Below, in pieces: positions 1 through 7,445 of a stretch of DNA of 16,812 bases; positions within the stretch are counted from its first letter, which is position 1, and the number at the start of each line of letters is the position of its first letter. This stretch comes from Firmicutes bacterium UBA5500. Lineage in GTDB: Bacteria; Bacillota; UBA994; UBA5500. The notes beneath the pieces were generated by a model, which ran no database searches, had not been told where the DNA came from, and saw nothing but the letters and a program-made list of their open reading frames with translations. The stretch covers positions 18,208 to 35,019 of the forward strand of contig DIPA01000060.1 in the NCBI GenBank assembly GCA_002427055.1, read 5' to 3'. The translations under genes were made by a program, and so were the position numbers.

Positions 1-1
1 C

Positions 2-1138
2 CAGGGTGCCCTAGAGCTGATGTATAACCTAGAGCAGATTCTCTGCACAATTACCGGGATGGAGCGATTTACACTGCAGCCAGCGGCCGGAGCACAAGGA
101 GAACTCACCGGGGCCACACTGATAGCTGCCTACCACGCAAAACGAGGAGACGAAAAACGCACCAAGATGATCGTGCCCGATAGCGCACACGGTACTAACC
201 CGGCCACGGCCAATATGGCGGGCTTTGAAGTTATAGAGGTAAAGTCTAATGAAGACGGGCTGGTGGACTTGGCCAGCTTGCGCGCCGCCATGAATGATGA
301 AGTAGCGGGCATTATGCTCACTAATCCCAATACGCTCGGCCTCTTTGATACACAGATCGCGGAGATCGCTGCCATAGTGCATGACGGCGGCGGCCTACTC
401 TACTACGATGGTGCCAACCTCAACGGGATTCTCGGTGTTGCCCGTCCCGGTGATATGGGATTTGACATTGTCCACCTCAACCTGCATAAGACCTTCAGTA
501 CTCCTCATGGCGGTGGTGGACCAGGTAGCGGCGTAGTCGGTGTCAAACAGCACTTGGCACCTTTCCTGCCCAGCCCCTTGGTGGCCAAGAACGAGAACGG
601 CTATTACTTGGATTATGACCGTCCTGATAGCATCGGCCGGATGCTGGCTTTCCATGGCAACTTCGGAGTTCTGGTCAAAGCCTATACGTACCTGCTTACT
701 CTGGGCGCTGCTGGCTTGCGGGAAGTGGCTGAGAACGCGGTGCTTAACGCCAATTACTTGCGGGTTCTGTTGCGGGAACACTACCACATTCCCTTCGATC
801 GTCTTTGCAAACACGAGTTCGTCGCCACCCCAGGACGCCTGAAGGAAGAACAGGGCGCGACCACTCTTGATATAGCCAAACGCCTGCTTGATTACGGCTA
901 TCATCCGCCGACAATCTACTTCCCGTTAATTGTGGCAGATGCACTTCTAATCGAGCCAACAGAAACGGAGAGCCGAGAGCGTATCGATGATTTTGCCGCC
1001 GCCCTGATCCAGATCGCCACTGAAGCAGAGGCTGACGCCGACCTGCTGAAGGAAGCTCCCCACGCCATGCCCATCGGCCGCGTGGACGAAGTGGGTGCGG
1101 CCCGCAAGCCCATCTTGCGCTACCGGGCCGAGAATTGA
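2..1138 (+). CDS. gcvPB: Glycine dehydrogenase (decarboxylating) subunit 2, P-protein beta subunit; 5' end outside the window
   Basis: This is the PLP-binding half of the two-subunit glycine decarboxylase (P protein). It removes CO2 from glycine and passes the aminomethyl group to the lipoyl arm of the H protein. The reading frame is open to the left edge; codons before the first in-window ATG (20) read QGALEL and continue the family sequence, so about 378 C-terminal residues are present and the N-terminal part is missing. The PLP lysine lies in [18 protein letters not shown] (AAG at 488-490), and the family motifs DSAHGTNPA and [10 protein letters not shown] are intact. The stop is followed after 19 bp by lpdA on the same strand. 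gcvT, gcvH and gcvPA are probably upstream, outside the window (inference). Identification is very secure; the missing 5' end is simply the window edge. Confidence 0.96.
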   Translation, partial: QGALELMYNLEQILCTITGMERFTLQPAAGAQGELTGATLIAAYHAKRGDEKRTKMIVPDSAHGTNPATANMAGFEVIEVKSNEDGLVDLASLRAAMNDEVAGIMLTNPNTLGLFDTQIAEIAAIVHDGGGLLYYDGANLNGILGVARPGDMGFDIVHLNLHKTFSTPHGGGGPGSGVVGVKQHLAPFLPSPLVAKNENGYYLDYDRPDSIGRMLAFHGNFGVLVKAYTYLLTLGAAGLREVAENAVLNANYLRVLLREHYHIPFDRLCKHEFVATPGRLKEEQGATTLDIAKRLLDYGYHPPTIYFPLIVADALLIEPTETESRERIDDFAAALIQIATEAEADADLLKEAPHAMPIGRVDEVGAARKPILRYRAEN

Positions 1139-1157
1139 CTGGTAAGGGGGTAAACAA

Positions 1158-2540
1158 GTGCAAGACTTAGTTATTATTGGCGGAGGCCCCGGCGGCTATG
1201 TAGCCGCCATCCGGGCCAGCCAGCTTAACATGCGGGTTACATTGATCGAGAAAGACAGCCTCGGGGGAACCTGCCTCAACCGCGGTTGCGTACCAACTAA
1301 AGTCTACTATCAAAGCGCCCAGCTGTTACGTTCCTTACAGCAGTTTGCTGCCTGCGGCATCTCTGCCACAACCGGCAGTTTTGAGCTAGAAACAGTTTGG
1401 CGCCGCAAGACGCAAATCGTGCAAGAGCTAAAACAGGGTATCTCAGGTTTGCTATCGGCCAATGGAGTTGAAGTAATCAGCGGCACGGCTGAGATCACCG
1501 CTCCTCAAGAGGTAAGTGTTGCGGGACGCCGCATTGCGGCCAAACGAATACTCATCGCCACAGGCTCTACTAGTAGCCAAATGTCAGTACCTGGGGCCGA
1601 CTTGCCGCAAGTACTGAACAGCGATCAGCTACTGGAGCTGACGACTGTGCCCGAACGCTTGGTAGTCATTGGCGGAGGAGTCATCGGGCTGGAATTTTCC
1701 TCCATCTTCAAAAGCTATGGCAGCAAAGTGACGATAATAAAGTTTCGGCCAGAGCTACTCCCAGGCACCGACAAAGAGATTACCAAACGGCTGCGCATTT
1801 TCCTAAAGCGGCAGGGTATTGATATCATCACGGGGGCTCAGGTGGAATCCTTTACTGACAACGGTGCTGGCGTGACAGTGACAACACGCATGGATGACGC
1901 CGAAGTCAAATATGAAGCCGACGCTGTTCTGCTGGCTACCCGCCGCCTTCCTTATACCGCAGGTCTAGGCTTGACCGCTTTAGGCCTCAAAACAGACGCT
2001 AACGGGTACTTGCAAACAAATGCCGATTTTCAGACCAATATTCCCAGTATTTATGCTATTGGCGATGTTATCGGAGGCGCCATGCTGGCTCACGTCGCTT
2101 CCGAGGAAGGGCGGGTTGCTGTAGAACGCATGGCCGGCATTGATAGCCAGATGGCTGATCACGCCATCCCCGCTGTAATTTTCACCACCCCCGAATTGGC
2201 GACCGTAGGGCTCAGTGAAGAGGCGGCCAAACAACAGGGTATAGACTACCGTGTCGGAAAATGCCAATTTGGTGCCAACAGCAAGGCAGTAGCAATGGGC
2301 GAAACCGACGGCTTAGTGAAGGTGCTGACCGACTCCGATGGCGTCATTATCGGCGCACACATACTAGGACCGCATGCATCCGACTTAATTGCGATCGCCA
2401 GCCTGGCCGTCAAGGAACGCCTGACCGCCGCCAGCGCAGCTGATGCCATCTACCCGCACCCAACCTTGAGTGAAGCTTGGTTGGAGGCCGTACTAGACTG
2501 TGAGCGGCAAGCTATCCACCTGATGCCGCGACGACGTTAG
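1158..2540 (+). CDS. lpdA: Dihydrolipoyl dehydrogenase (L protein / E3) with an unusual nicotinamide-cofactor site
   Basis: FAD disulfide oxidoreductase of 460 residues that reoxidises dihydrolipoyl groups, here most likely those of the glycine-cleavage H protein. Seen in order: the FAD-binding GGGPGG loop (residues 8-13), the redox-active disulfide in GGTCLNRGCVPTK (Cys39 and Cys44), the second Rossmann fold VVIGGGVIGLEF (169-180), the FAD motif YAIGDV (299-304), and the C-terminal catalytic pair in HPTLSE (His434, Glu439). The start is GTG with AAGGGGG seven bases upstream. Oddity: the strand after the second Rossmann loop reads VTIIKFRPELLP, so Lys195 replaces the acid that normally holds the NAD ribose and Arg197 follows. 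This suggests altered, perhaps NADP(H), use. The stop lies 3 bp before lplA, so the two are probably co-translated. Confidence 0.95.
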   Translation: MQDLVIIGGGPGGYVAAIRASQLNMRVTLIEKDSLGGTCLNRGCVPTKVYYQSAQLLRSLQQFAACGISATTGSFELETVWRRKTQIVQELKQGISGLLSANGVEVISGTAEITAPQEVSVAGRRIAAKRILIATGSTSSQMSVPGADLPQVLNSDQLLELTTVPERLVVIGGGVIGLEFSSIFKSYGSKVTIIKFRPELLPGTDKEITKRLRIFLKRQGIDIITGAQVESFTDNGAGVTVTTRMDDAEVKYEADAVLLATRRLPYTAGLGLTALGLKTDANGYLQTNADFQTNIPSIYAIGDVIGGAMLAHVASEEGRVAVERMAGIDSQMADHAIPAVIFTTPELATVGLSEEAAKQQGIDYRVGKCQFGANSKAVAMGETDGLVKVLTDSDGVIIGAHILGPHASDLIAIASLAVKERLTAASAADAIYPHPTLSEAWLEAVLDCERQAIHLMPRRR

Positions 2541-2543
2541 CCT

Positions 2544-3533
2544 ATGAAAAACGTAATCAATACCGCAAACGACCCTTATCTGAACATGGCGGTGGAAGAA
2601 TACCTGCTGCGAACCCTTAGCCTGCAGGACGACTGCTTCATGCTCTGGCAGAATAGCCCGGCCATCATCATCGGCCGGCACCAGAATGCTTGGGAAGAGA
2701 TCAACAGCGCCTACGTCAAAGAACACCAGATTGCCGTTGTGCGCCGCTTAACTGGTGGAGGTGCCGTTTATCACGATCTGGGCAATATCAACTTTACTTT
2801 TGTGGTTCGAGATGGCGGCAGAGGTTTTGATTTCGATCGCTTTGCGCAGCCTATTGTCCAGGCCCTAGCCCGTATGGGTATCAACGCCCGGGCCTCTGGC
2901 CGTAATGATATTCTCATTGACGGACGCAAATTCTCAGGCAACTCCGAGTATCGGCAAGGTGAACGGTTACTGCATCACGGTACGCTCCTTTTTGCTTCCG
3001 ACCTCAGCGTATTGGGTCAGGCCTTGCAGGTGAAACCCCACAAAATAGCCTCGAAGGGGATAAAATCGGTGCAAAGTCGCGTCACTAACATTGCGGACTA
3101 CCTGACCCAGCCGGTCAGTCAAACCGCATTTCGGGAAGCCATTATGGAGGCCGTCGCTGCGGAATTGGGAGCCGAACTGAGTGATTTTCGTCTGCAGCCA
3201 AGCGACTTAGCCGCCATCCAGAAGCTGCGTACAGAAAAATACGCCACCTGGGAGTGGAACTATGGGCAAGCACCCAAGTTCAACGTCCAGCACAGCCAGC
3301 GTTATGGCTTCGGCGAAATCGATGTACGCCTAGAAGTTGTGCGTGGACAGATTCAGTCCTGTACTATCTACGGTGATTTCTTCAGCAATGGGGACATAAG
3401 TAAGCTGGCTGCTCAGTTCACAGGGGTGTCTTACGAGCAGCAAGCGCTAGCGGCTGCCATTGGGAAACTTGACCTAAAACATTATTTCCCAGAGCTCAGC
3501 CCACAAGCGTTCCTGCAGCTGCTAATTGACTGA
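2544..3533 (+). CDS. lplA: Lipoate-protein ligase A
   Basis: Activates free lipoate with ATP and attaches it to lipoyl-domain lysines such as that of GcvH. The 329-residue protein has the LplA signature RRLTGGGAVYHDLGN (residues 67-81), the catalytic-lysine motif DGRKFSGNSEY (Lys129), the conserved HGTLLF, and SKGIKSVQSRVTNI (170-183). A C-terminal accessory domain follows from about residue 245, as in full-length bacterial LplA. It starts 3 bp after the lpdA stop with no convincing Shine-Dalgarno sequence, so translation is probably coupled to lpdA. Its place in a glycine cleavage operon suggests it serves the H protein and that the cell scavenges lipoate; de novo synthesis elsewhere cannot be excluded. 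Possible lipoyl transferase roles of LplA-like paralogues cannot be separated by sequence alone. Confidence 0.94.
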   Translation: MKNVINTANDPYLNMAVEEYLLRTLSLQDDCFMLWQNSPAIIIGRHQNAWEEINSAYVKEHQIAVVRRLTGGGAVYHDLGNINFTFVVRDGGRGFDFDRFAQPIVQALARMGINARASGRNDILIDGRKFSGNSEYRQGERLLHHGTLLFASDLSVLGQALQVKPHKIASKGIKSVQSRVTNIADYLTQPVSQTAFREAIMEAVAAELGAELSDFRLQPSDLAAIQKLRTEKYATWEWNYGQAPKFNVQHSQRYGFGEIDVRLEVVRGQIQSCTIYGDFFSNGDISKLAAQFTGVSYEQQALAAAIGKLDLKHYFPELSPQAFLQLLID

Positions 3534-3553
3534 GCGCCCTGCGGCTGATACAG

Positions 3554-3593
3554 CAAGACCCTAGGTTTACGCGATGCAAAACCCAGGGTCTTG
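3554..3593 (+). terminator. Probable terminator of the gcvPB-lpdA-lplA operon
   Basis: Inverted repeat about 20 bp after the lplA stop. The arms 3554-3568 and 3579-3593 pair over 15 positions with one A-C mismatch and a 10-base loop. It is followed by TTGTTA-type sequence, a weak U tract. The stem is strong but the tract imperfect, so termination is likely rather than certain. Confidence 0.6.
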
Positions 3594-3635
3594 TTACCTA
3601 AAGAGAAGGTCAGCAATAGGATACTGGAAGATAGC

Positions 3636-3663
3636 AAAAGCACCCGCCAAAAGGTCGGGTGCT
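3636..3663 (-). terminator. Rho-independent terminator of the rplJ-rplL transcript
   Basis: Reading the minus strand, AGCACCCG (3663-3656) pairs with CGGGTGCT (3646-3639). Two more G-C pairs extend the stem across a one-base bulge, enclosing a TTTT loop, and the stem runs into TTTT. It lies 17 bp after the rplL stop and faces the lplA hairpin, so the two clusters converge here. Confidence 0.85.
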
Positions 3664-3680
3664 CTTAATTTGCAGCGAAA

Positions 3681-4052
3681 CTACTTGACTTCGACGCTAG
3701 CGCCAGCTTCAGTAAGTTTAGCCTTAATGGTTTCAGCCTCTTCCTTGCTAACAGCCTCCTTAACTGCCTTAGGAGCGCCATCAACTAGAGCCTTAGCCTC
3801 TACCAAACCTAACTGGGTGATCTCGCGAACAACTTTAATAACGTTGATCTTCTTATCACCAATAGCTGTTAGAATAACATCAAACTCGGTCTGTTCTTCT
3901 GCCTCCTCAACAGGAGCTGCTGCAGTCGGCATAGCCATAGCCATCGGGGCTGAAGCACTAACACCAAATTCGTCTTCTAGAGCTTTAATTAGCTCGGATA
4001 GCTCTAAAACAGTCATACTCTTAACTGCCTCTAAAATTTGTTCCTTATTCAT
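3681..4052 (-). CDS. rplL: 50S ribosomal protein L7/L12
   Basis: Stalk protein of the large ribosomal subunit; dimers bind L10 and recruit translational GTPases such as the EF-G and EF-Tu encoded in this window. The 123-residue sequence has the N-terminal dimerisation helices ([20 protein letters not shown]), an Ala/Met/Pro-rich hinge at about residues 34-52, and the globular factor-binding domain containing [20 protein letters not shown]. The ATG at 4052 is chosen over the in-frame TTG one codon earlier because AAGGAGGT lies eight bases upstream of it and the family begins MNKEQI. It follows rplJ by 62 bp and is the last gene of the minus-strand cluster. Confidence 0.96.
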   Translation of the reverse strand: MNKEQILEAVKSMTVLELSELIKALEDEFGVSASAPMAMAMPTAAAPVEEAEEQTEFDVILTAIGDKKINVIKVVREITQLGLVEAKALVDGAPKAVKEAVSKEEAETIKAKLTEAGASVEVK

Positions 4053-4114
4053 CAATTTTCACCTCCTTAAGCGGATAAATCCACACTCAGCACTATACGG
4101 CTAAGGGGATACAA

Positions 4115-4642
4115 TTAGGCTTCTTGCTGCTTGCGGATCGCCTCAAGCGCATAAGTGAGCTTGCGAATCGGTCCCTGCAAGACATTGACAAAACCAGACA
4201 GTGGAGCTGCCATTGCCCCAACCACCTGGGCAATTAACACCTCGCGTGACGGTAGATCGGCCAAAGCCTGCACACCAGCCAACGAGATGACTTTGCCTTC
4301 TACTAAGCCGGCTTTAATCTCAAGCATCTTGTTATTCTTAATAAACGTTGAAACTGCTTTTGCCGGCGCTACTGGATCCTCAAGACTATAGGCTATAGCT
4401 GTAGGACCTTCAAGGTGCGTATTGAGCTCTGCGAAACCTAGCTCATTAGCGGCACGCTTAGCTAACGTATTCTTAACTACCCTGAACTCTACACCGTCTT
4501 TGCGCAACTGTCGCCGCAATTCGGTAAGCTTGTTTACACCAATTCCCTTGTAATCAGTAAGAACAGCACCCTTTGCTTGGCCAAGTTGCTTGGTTAGCTC
4601 CTCTACCAGCAATTGCTTATCATTACGAGTGACGCCCATCAT
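4115..4642 (-). CDS. rplJ: 50S ribosomal protein L10
   Basis: Base of the L7/L12 stalk and, by known precedent in Firmicutes, the autoregulator that binds its own mRNA leader. The protein has 175 residues, the usual length. Recognisable segments are VLTDYKGIGVNKLTELRRQL, VVKNTLAKRA, GPTAIAYSLEDPVAPAK and the PSRE motif before the C-terminal L12-binding helix. The open frame runs about 70 codons further upstream, but that stretch is the structured leader, not protein. GAGGAGGTGG lies immediately before two consecutive ATG codons (4642 and 4639), either of which could initiate. Confidence 0.95.
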   Translation of the reverse strand: MMGVTRNDKQLLVEELTKQLGQAKGAVLTDYKGIGVNKLTELRRQLRKDGVEFRVVKNTLAKRAANELGFAELNTHLEGPTAIAYSLEDPVAPAKAVSTFIKNNKMLEIKAGLVEGKVISLAGVQALADLPSREVLIAQVVGAMAAPLSGFVNVLQGPIRKLTYALEAIRKQQEA

Positions 4643-4717
4643 TTTCCACCTCCTCAGCAAACGATCATGGCTCAATACTGAGCCACCAGTAAAGGACTCT
4701 ATTGCAAAAGCAAAATC

Positions 4718-4745
4718 AAAAAGGCCTTCGCAGACTGCGAAGGCC
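4718..4745 (-). terminator. Attenuator terminator in the rplJL leader
   Basis: A perfect 10-bp stem (4723-4732 with 4736-4745, GGCCTTCGCA and its complement) with a 3-base loop runs into TTTTT on the minus strand. It lies about 75 bases before the rplJ start and inside the L10 leader, so it is a conditional rather than constitutive stop. Confidence 0.88.
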
Positions 4746-4854
4746 AAAGCAAACAAACGTGTTCGCCATAAGCTCTCACCTCGGCAGGCGGTCAAGCCAT
4801 TACACCCCCGCAACGCTAGGGGCGTTGCTAGAGGGAACCTGCTGTCTACGGTCA
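4718..4854 (-). ncRNA. L10 leader: autoregulatory rplJL mRNA leader
   Basis: The untranslated leader carries the conserved Firmicutes L10-leader core. CCGTAGACAGCAGG (about 4839-4852) can pair through GCAGG (4843-4839) with CCTGC in GCCTGCCGAGG (CCTGC at 4788-4784). The two arms flank an internal hairpin GCAACG/CGTTGC (4810-4815 with 4823-4828). A rho-independent terminator follows at 4718-4745. By precedent, L10-L12 complex binding to the core promotes formation of the terminator and lowers rplJL expression. Boundaries are estimated from the promoter and terminator. Confidence 0.88.
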
Positions 4855-4860
4855 AGTGTG

Positions 4861-4890
4861 AGTATATCAGAGGAGACCAAAACTAGTCAA
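4861..4890 (-). promoter_or_regulatory. SigA-type promoter for rplJL
   Basis: TTGACT (4890-4885) and TATACT (4866-4861) are separated by 18 bp on the minus strand. This would start transcription near 4854, just ahead of the L10-leader core. It separates rplJL from rplKA, although readthrough from rplA is also possible because no terminator is evident after rplA. Confidence 0.75.
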
Positions 4891-4924
4891 CCCTTGTAAT
4901 CTTTTCTTCAAAAAGCAGCTAAGA

Positions 4925-5632
4925 CTATACCGTCGCTGCACCGGCAATGCGTGCCGGACTAACCTTAATCCCAGGCCCCATTGTTGATGCTAAGGTAATG
5001 CTACGGACGTACTGGCCCTTCGCTCCAGATGGCTTTGCCTTGATCAGGGCATCCATCAATGCACGGAAGTTCTCTTCCAACTGTTCAGCAGAAAAAGATA
5101 CCTTGCCGATAGGAGCATGGACAATACCAGCCCTATCTACACGATATTCTATCTTACCTGCCTTACTATCTTTGACAGCACTCGTTATATCAAAAGTTAC
5201 TGTCCCCGTTTTTGGGTTAGGCATTAAGCCACGCGGTCCCAAAATACGGCCCAAACGGCCCACTACACTCATCATATCAGGAGTGGCGATAGCTACATCA
5301 AAATCTAGCCAGCCCCCTTGAATCTGTTGAGCCAAGTCTTCTGCACCGACGATATCGGCCCCAGCCTCTTTAGCTTCATCAGCCTTAGCGTCTTTAGCAA
5401 AAACTAGCACACGTACCGTCTTACCAGTGCCATGAGGCAACACAACAGCGCCACGTACTTGCTGGTCAGCGTGCTTAGGATTCACACCCAACCTCACAGC
5501 AGCCTCCACTGTCTCGTCAAACTTAGCACTCGCGACCTGCTTGACTAGCTCAACAGCTGTTCGTGCTTCGTGCAATTCCTGACGCTCAAACTGCTTCAGC
5601 GCATCCTGATACTTCTTGCCTCGCTTAGACAT
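4925..5632 (-). CDS. rplA: 50S ribosomal protein L1
   Basis: Protein of the ribosomal L1 stalk near the E site; in many bacteria it also represses its own operon. The 235-residue protein has the usual length and order: KYQDALK near the N terminus, [33 protein letters not shown], and the signature [20 protein letters not shown] followed by KTGTVT. The ATG at 5632 follows AGGAGGTG at normal spacing. The open frame extends 14 codons upstream, but those residues do not fit the family. It lies 76 bp after rplK in the same transcript. Confidence 0.96.
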   Translation of the reverse strand: MSKRGKKYQDALKQFERQELHEARTAVELVKQVASAKFDETVEAAVRLGVNPKHADQQVRGAVVLPHGTGKTVRVLVFAKDAKADEAKEAGADIVGAEDLAQQIQGGWLDFDVAIATPDMMSVVGRLGRILGPRGLMPNPKTGTVTFDITSAVKDSKAGKIEYRVDRAGIVHAPIGKVSFSAEQLEENFRALMDALIKAKPSGAKGQYVRSITLASTMGPGIKVSPARIAGAATV

Positions 5633-5708
5633 ATCTACACCTCCTGTGGTAGTAGCGGGAAAACCCTCCCACATTTTTGGCCCTACAAGCCTAAAATAAT
5701 CTCTGCTA

Positions 5709-6134
5709 CTAGTTTACTACTGTAATACCCATACTACGAGCTGTACCCGCTACCATGCGCATTGCTGCATCAACATCAGCTGCATTAAGATCTGGTAGCT
5801 TGGTTTCAGCTATCTCACGCACTTGTGCGCGAGTTACTGTTGCGACTTTCACCTGGTTGGGCTTTCCAGAGCCAGACTCAATTCCGACTGCTTTCTTGAG
5901 TAAAACTGCAGCCGGCGGGGTTTTACAAATGAAGGTAAAAGAACGATCCTGATAGACAGAAATCTCTACTGGAATAATAAGCCCCATCTGTTTTGCTGTA
6001 CGTTCATTGAACTCCTTCAGGAACCCCATCATATTAATGCCAGTCTGTGCTAGGGCAGGTCCAACCGGTGGAGCGGGCGTCGCTTTGCCAGCCTGCAGCT
6101 GTAATTTTACGACTCTTGTTAGCTTTTTAGCCAT
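5709..6134 (-). CDS. rplK: 50S ribosomal protein L11
   Basis: Protein of the GTPase-associated centre, contacting 23S rRNA and elongation factors; it is the target region of thiostrepton-type antibiotics. The 141 residues match the standard length. The N-terminal proline-rich loop is [19 protein letters not shown] (Pro22, Pro23, Pro26), and the RNA-binding half has [27 protein letters not shown] and GTARSMGI. The ATG at 6134 sits behind AGGGAGGTGG; an 18-codon upstream extension of the frame is rejected. A promoter lies about 130 bp upstream, so rplKA can be transcribed separately from nusG. Confidence 0.96.
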   Translation of the reverse strand: MAKKLTRVVKLQLQAGKATPAPPVGPALAQTGINMMGFLKEFNERTAKQMGLIIPVEISVYQDRSFTFICKTPPAAVLLKKAVGIESGSGKPNQVKVATVTRAQVREIAETKLPDLNAADVDAAMRMVAGTARSMGITVVN

Positions 6135-6260
6135 GAACGTCCACCTCCCTATCCCTTTATTATTTTTGCTCCCTCGCGGGAACACCAACCCACCGTTACC
6201 AAAACCTCTACTCCTGCAACCTGAGCAAAGGCTTCGCCACAGTGCGTTTAGATTACACCT

Positions 6261-6288
6261 AAGATACAGTGTACGAAAAGTGTGTCAA
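6261..6288 (-). promoter_or_regulatory. Promoter for rplKA
   Basis: TTGACA (6288-6283), a 16-bp spacer, then TATCTT (6266-6261) on the minus strand, just past the nusG stop codon. It leaves a leader of about 120 bases before rplK with no obvious terminator. The consensus -35 makes it credible; the -10 is imperfect. Confidence 0.6.
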
Positions 6289-6299
6289 AAAGCACACAG

Positions 6300-6827
6300 C
6301 TAAATCGCATCGACCTGAGTATAATCCAATTCCACTGGTGTTTCACGCCCAAAAAGAGAAACTCGTACCCTGACCTTTTGTTTCTCATGATTTATCTCCT
6401 CGATCGTGCCAGCGAAGTTCTCAAAGGGGCCACTAATAATACGCACCGATTGACCTAGATCAAAATGGATGCGAATCTTAACCTCATCTCCACCTAACTG
6501 GCGCAGAATGCGACGGATTTCGTGATCCTCAAGAGGGATCGGCTTGGTACCCGACCCAACAAACCCGGTTACACCAGGAGTGTTGCGCACAACATACCAA
6601 GAATCGTCGGTAACGATCATCTCTACCAGGACGTATCCAGGGAAAATTTTCTTCTTGACCATTTTCTTCTTGCCATCGCGTGCGGTTTCCACCTCGTCCT
6701 CCATCGGAACCAAGACACGGAAGATCTTGTCCTCCATCTCCATCGATTGGACGCGTTTTTCTAGGTTGGTCTTCACCTTATTCTCATAACCAGAATAAGT
6801 ATGAACGACATACCACTTCTTATCCAT
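6300..6827 (-). CDS. nusG: Transcription termination/antitermination protein NusG
   Basis: Elongation factor that binds RNA polymerase and couples to Rho or the ribosome depending on species. The 175-residue protein has the NGN domain (about residues 1-110), starting KKWYVVHTYSGYENKV and containing KIFPGYVLVEM and RNTPGVTGFVG. The C-terminal KOW domain is GQSVRIISGPFENFAGTIEE. The ATG at 6827 is forced: an in-frame TAG lies five codons upstream. Oddly, the only good Shine-Dalgarno sequence, AAGGAGGG at 6854-6861, is 26 bases away, with a small GGGG/CCCC hairpin between it and the start. Nothing in the protein looks abnormal. Confidence 0.97.
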   Translation of the reverse strand: MDKKWYVVHTYSGYENKVKTNLEKRVQSMEMEDKIFRVLVPMEDEVETARDGKKKMVKKKIFPGYVLVEMIVTDDSWYVVRNTPGVTGFVGSGTKPIPLEDHEIRRILRQLGGDEVKIRIHFDLGQSVRIISGPFENFAGTIEEINHEKQKVRVRVSLFGRETPVELDYTQVDAI

Positions 6828-6861
6828 CGTTTTCGGGGACTAATAAGCCCCTACCCTCCTT
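6828..6861 (-). promoter_or_regulatory. Distant Shine-Dalgarno sequence with an intervening hairpin before nusG
   Basis: AAGGAGGG (6861-6854) is followed on the minus strand by GGGG (6851-6848), a 9-base loop and CCCC (6838-6835), then GAAAACG and the nusG ATG. If the 4-bp stem forms, the effective spacing falls from 26 to about 9 bases, a normal value. This is an inference from spacing; the stem is short. Confidence 0.45.
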
Positions 6862-6887
6862 CAAACGAGGTTCTTTATACCGCACCC

Positions 6888-7103
6888 CTAAACCCCAAGC
6901 AGCCATCTAAACAGGTAGCCAACCGCTGTATCAACAACATAAAGCAGTACGGTCACAAAGGCTACGGCCGCTAGTACAACAGCTGTATAAACTAACGTTT
7001 GATGACGATTGGGCCAAACGACACGCTTAAGCTCCATACGTACTTCCTTAAAGAACTTCAGCATGCCACGCCCACTACCTGCAAGTCTAGCCATTAGGCT
7101 CAT
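6888..7103 (-). CDS. secE: Preprotein translocase subunit SecE
   Basis: Small membrane subunit of the SecYEG protein-export channel. The 71-residue protein is of the short Gram-positive type: a cytoplasmic amphipathic segment (MLKFFKEVRMELKRVVWPNR, with the family motif VVWP), then one transmembrane helix at about residues 37-60 and a short tail. The ATG at 7103 follows AGGGGTG at seven bases; an internal ATG at 7094 is a weaker alternative. It lies between rpmG and nusG, the usual neighbours in Firmicutes. Confidence 0.94.
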   Translation of the reverse strand: MSLMARLAGSGRGMLKFFKEVRMELKRVVWPNRHQTLVYTAVVLAAVAFVTVLLYVVDTAVGYLFRWLLGV

Positions 7104-7126
7104 TACTATTCACCCCTATTTAAAGA

Positions 7127-7276
7127 CTAACGAGTCTCTCGGTGACTTGTTTGTGCTTTGCAAAATTTGCAATATTTCTTGAGTTCGAGGCGATCCGCGG
7201 TGTTCTTCTTGTTCTTGCTGGTGCGGTAATTGCGCTGCTTACATTCGCTGCAAGCTAAAGTAATGCCCACGCGCAT
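7127..7276 (-). CDS. rpmG: 50S ribosomal protein L33 (zinc-binding form)
   Basis: A 49-residue large-subunit protein: [12 protein letters not shown], then [13 protein letters not shown], then KKYCKFCK and a basic tail. Two CxxC pairs (Cys9/Cys12 and Cys36/Cys39) make it the zinc-ribbon, zinc-replete form of L33. The ATG at 7276 matches the family start and has GAGGTG nine bases upstream. An in-frame GTG at 7288 would add four residues and cannot be excluded. It precedes secE by 23 bp, the classic rpmG-secE-nusG arrangement. Confidence 0.95.
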   Translation of the reverse strand: MRVGITLACSECKQRNYRTSKNKKNTADRLELKKYCKFCKAQTSHRETR

Positions 7277-7328
7277 ATGCGTTGACACCTCACTTCCTAA
7301 TCTTATACTAAACTTAGGTTACTCAATT

Positions 7329-7357
7329 AAGTTATCACAGCAATCATGTTATGTCAA
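7329..7357 (-). promoter_or_regulatory. Promoter for rpmG-secE-nusG
   Basis: A consensus TTGACA (7357-7352) with a 17-bp spacer and a weak -10 TAACTT (7334-7329) on the minus strand, between the hairpin after tuf and rpmG. The -10 matches only at its first, second and last positions, so the call rests on the -35 and the position. Confidence 0.45.
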
Positions 7358-7406
7358 TGAGTAAACAACAATTATGGGGGCTGCGATCAACTTGTTGCGA
7401 GCAGAA

Positions 7407-7445
7407 CTAGGGGCTATCCCGAAGCAATAACGGGATAGCCCCTAG
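7407..7445 (-). terminator. Terminator-like hairpin after tuf
   Basis: A perfect 15-bp inverted repeat (7407-7421 with 7431-7445, CTAGGGGCTATCCCG and complement) with a 9-base loop, 33 bp past the tuf stop. On the minus strand it is followed by TTCTGCTC, a poor U tract, so it may be a partial terminator or a 3'-end stabiliser. It separates the rpoBC-str-tuf block from rpmG. Confidence 0.6.

Noticed and set aside
395-904. Minus-strand 169-codon open frame inside gcvPB
   Set aside because: It is antisense to a highly conserved gene, with no ribosome site or known motif.
3574-4104. Plus-strand 176-codon open frame opposite rplL
   Set aside because: It lies over the certain rplL gene and its terminator, and its composition is that of an antisense shadow.
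4643-4855. N-terminal extension of L10 by about 70 codons
   Set aside because: The stretch is the L10 leader with its terminator; the ribosome site and family start place initiation at 4642 or 4639.
5633-5674. N-terminal extension of L1 by 14 codons
   Set aside because: The Shine-Dalgarno sequence lies within it and the residues do not match the family.
5633-5708. L1-binding site between rplK and rplA
   Set aside because: GGGAGGG and TTTTCCC can pair weakly, but I cannot match a specific L1-target structure, so no feature is called.
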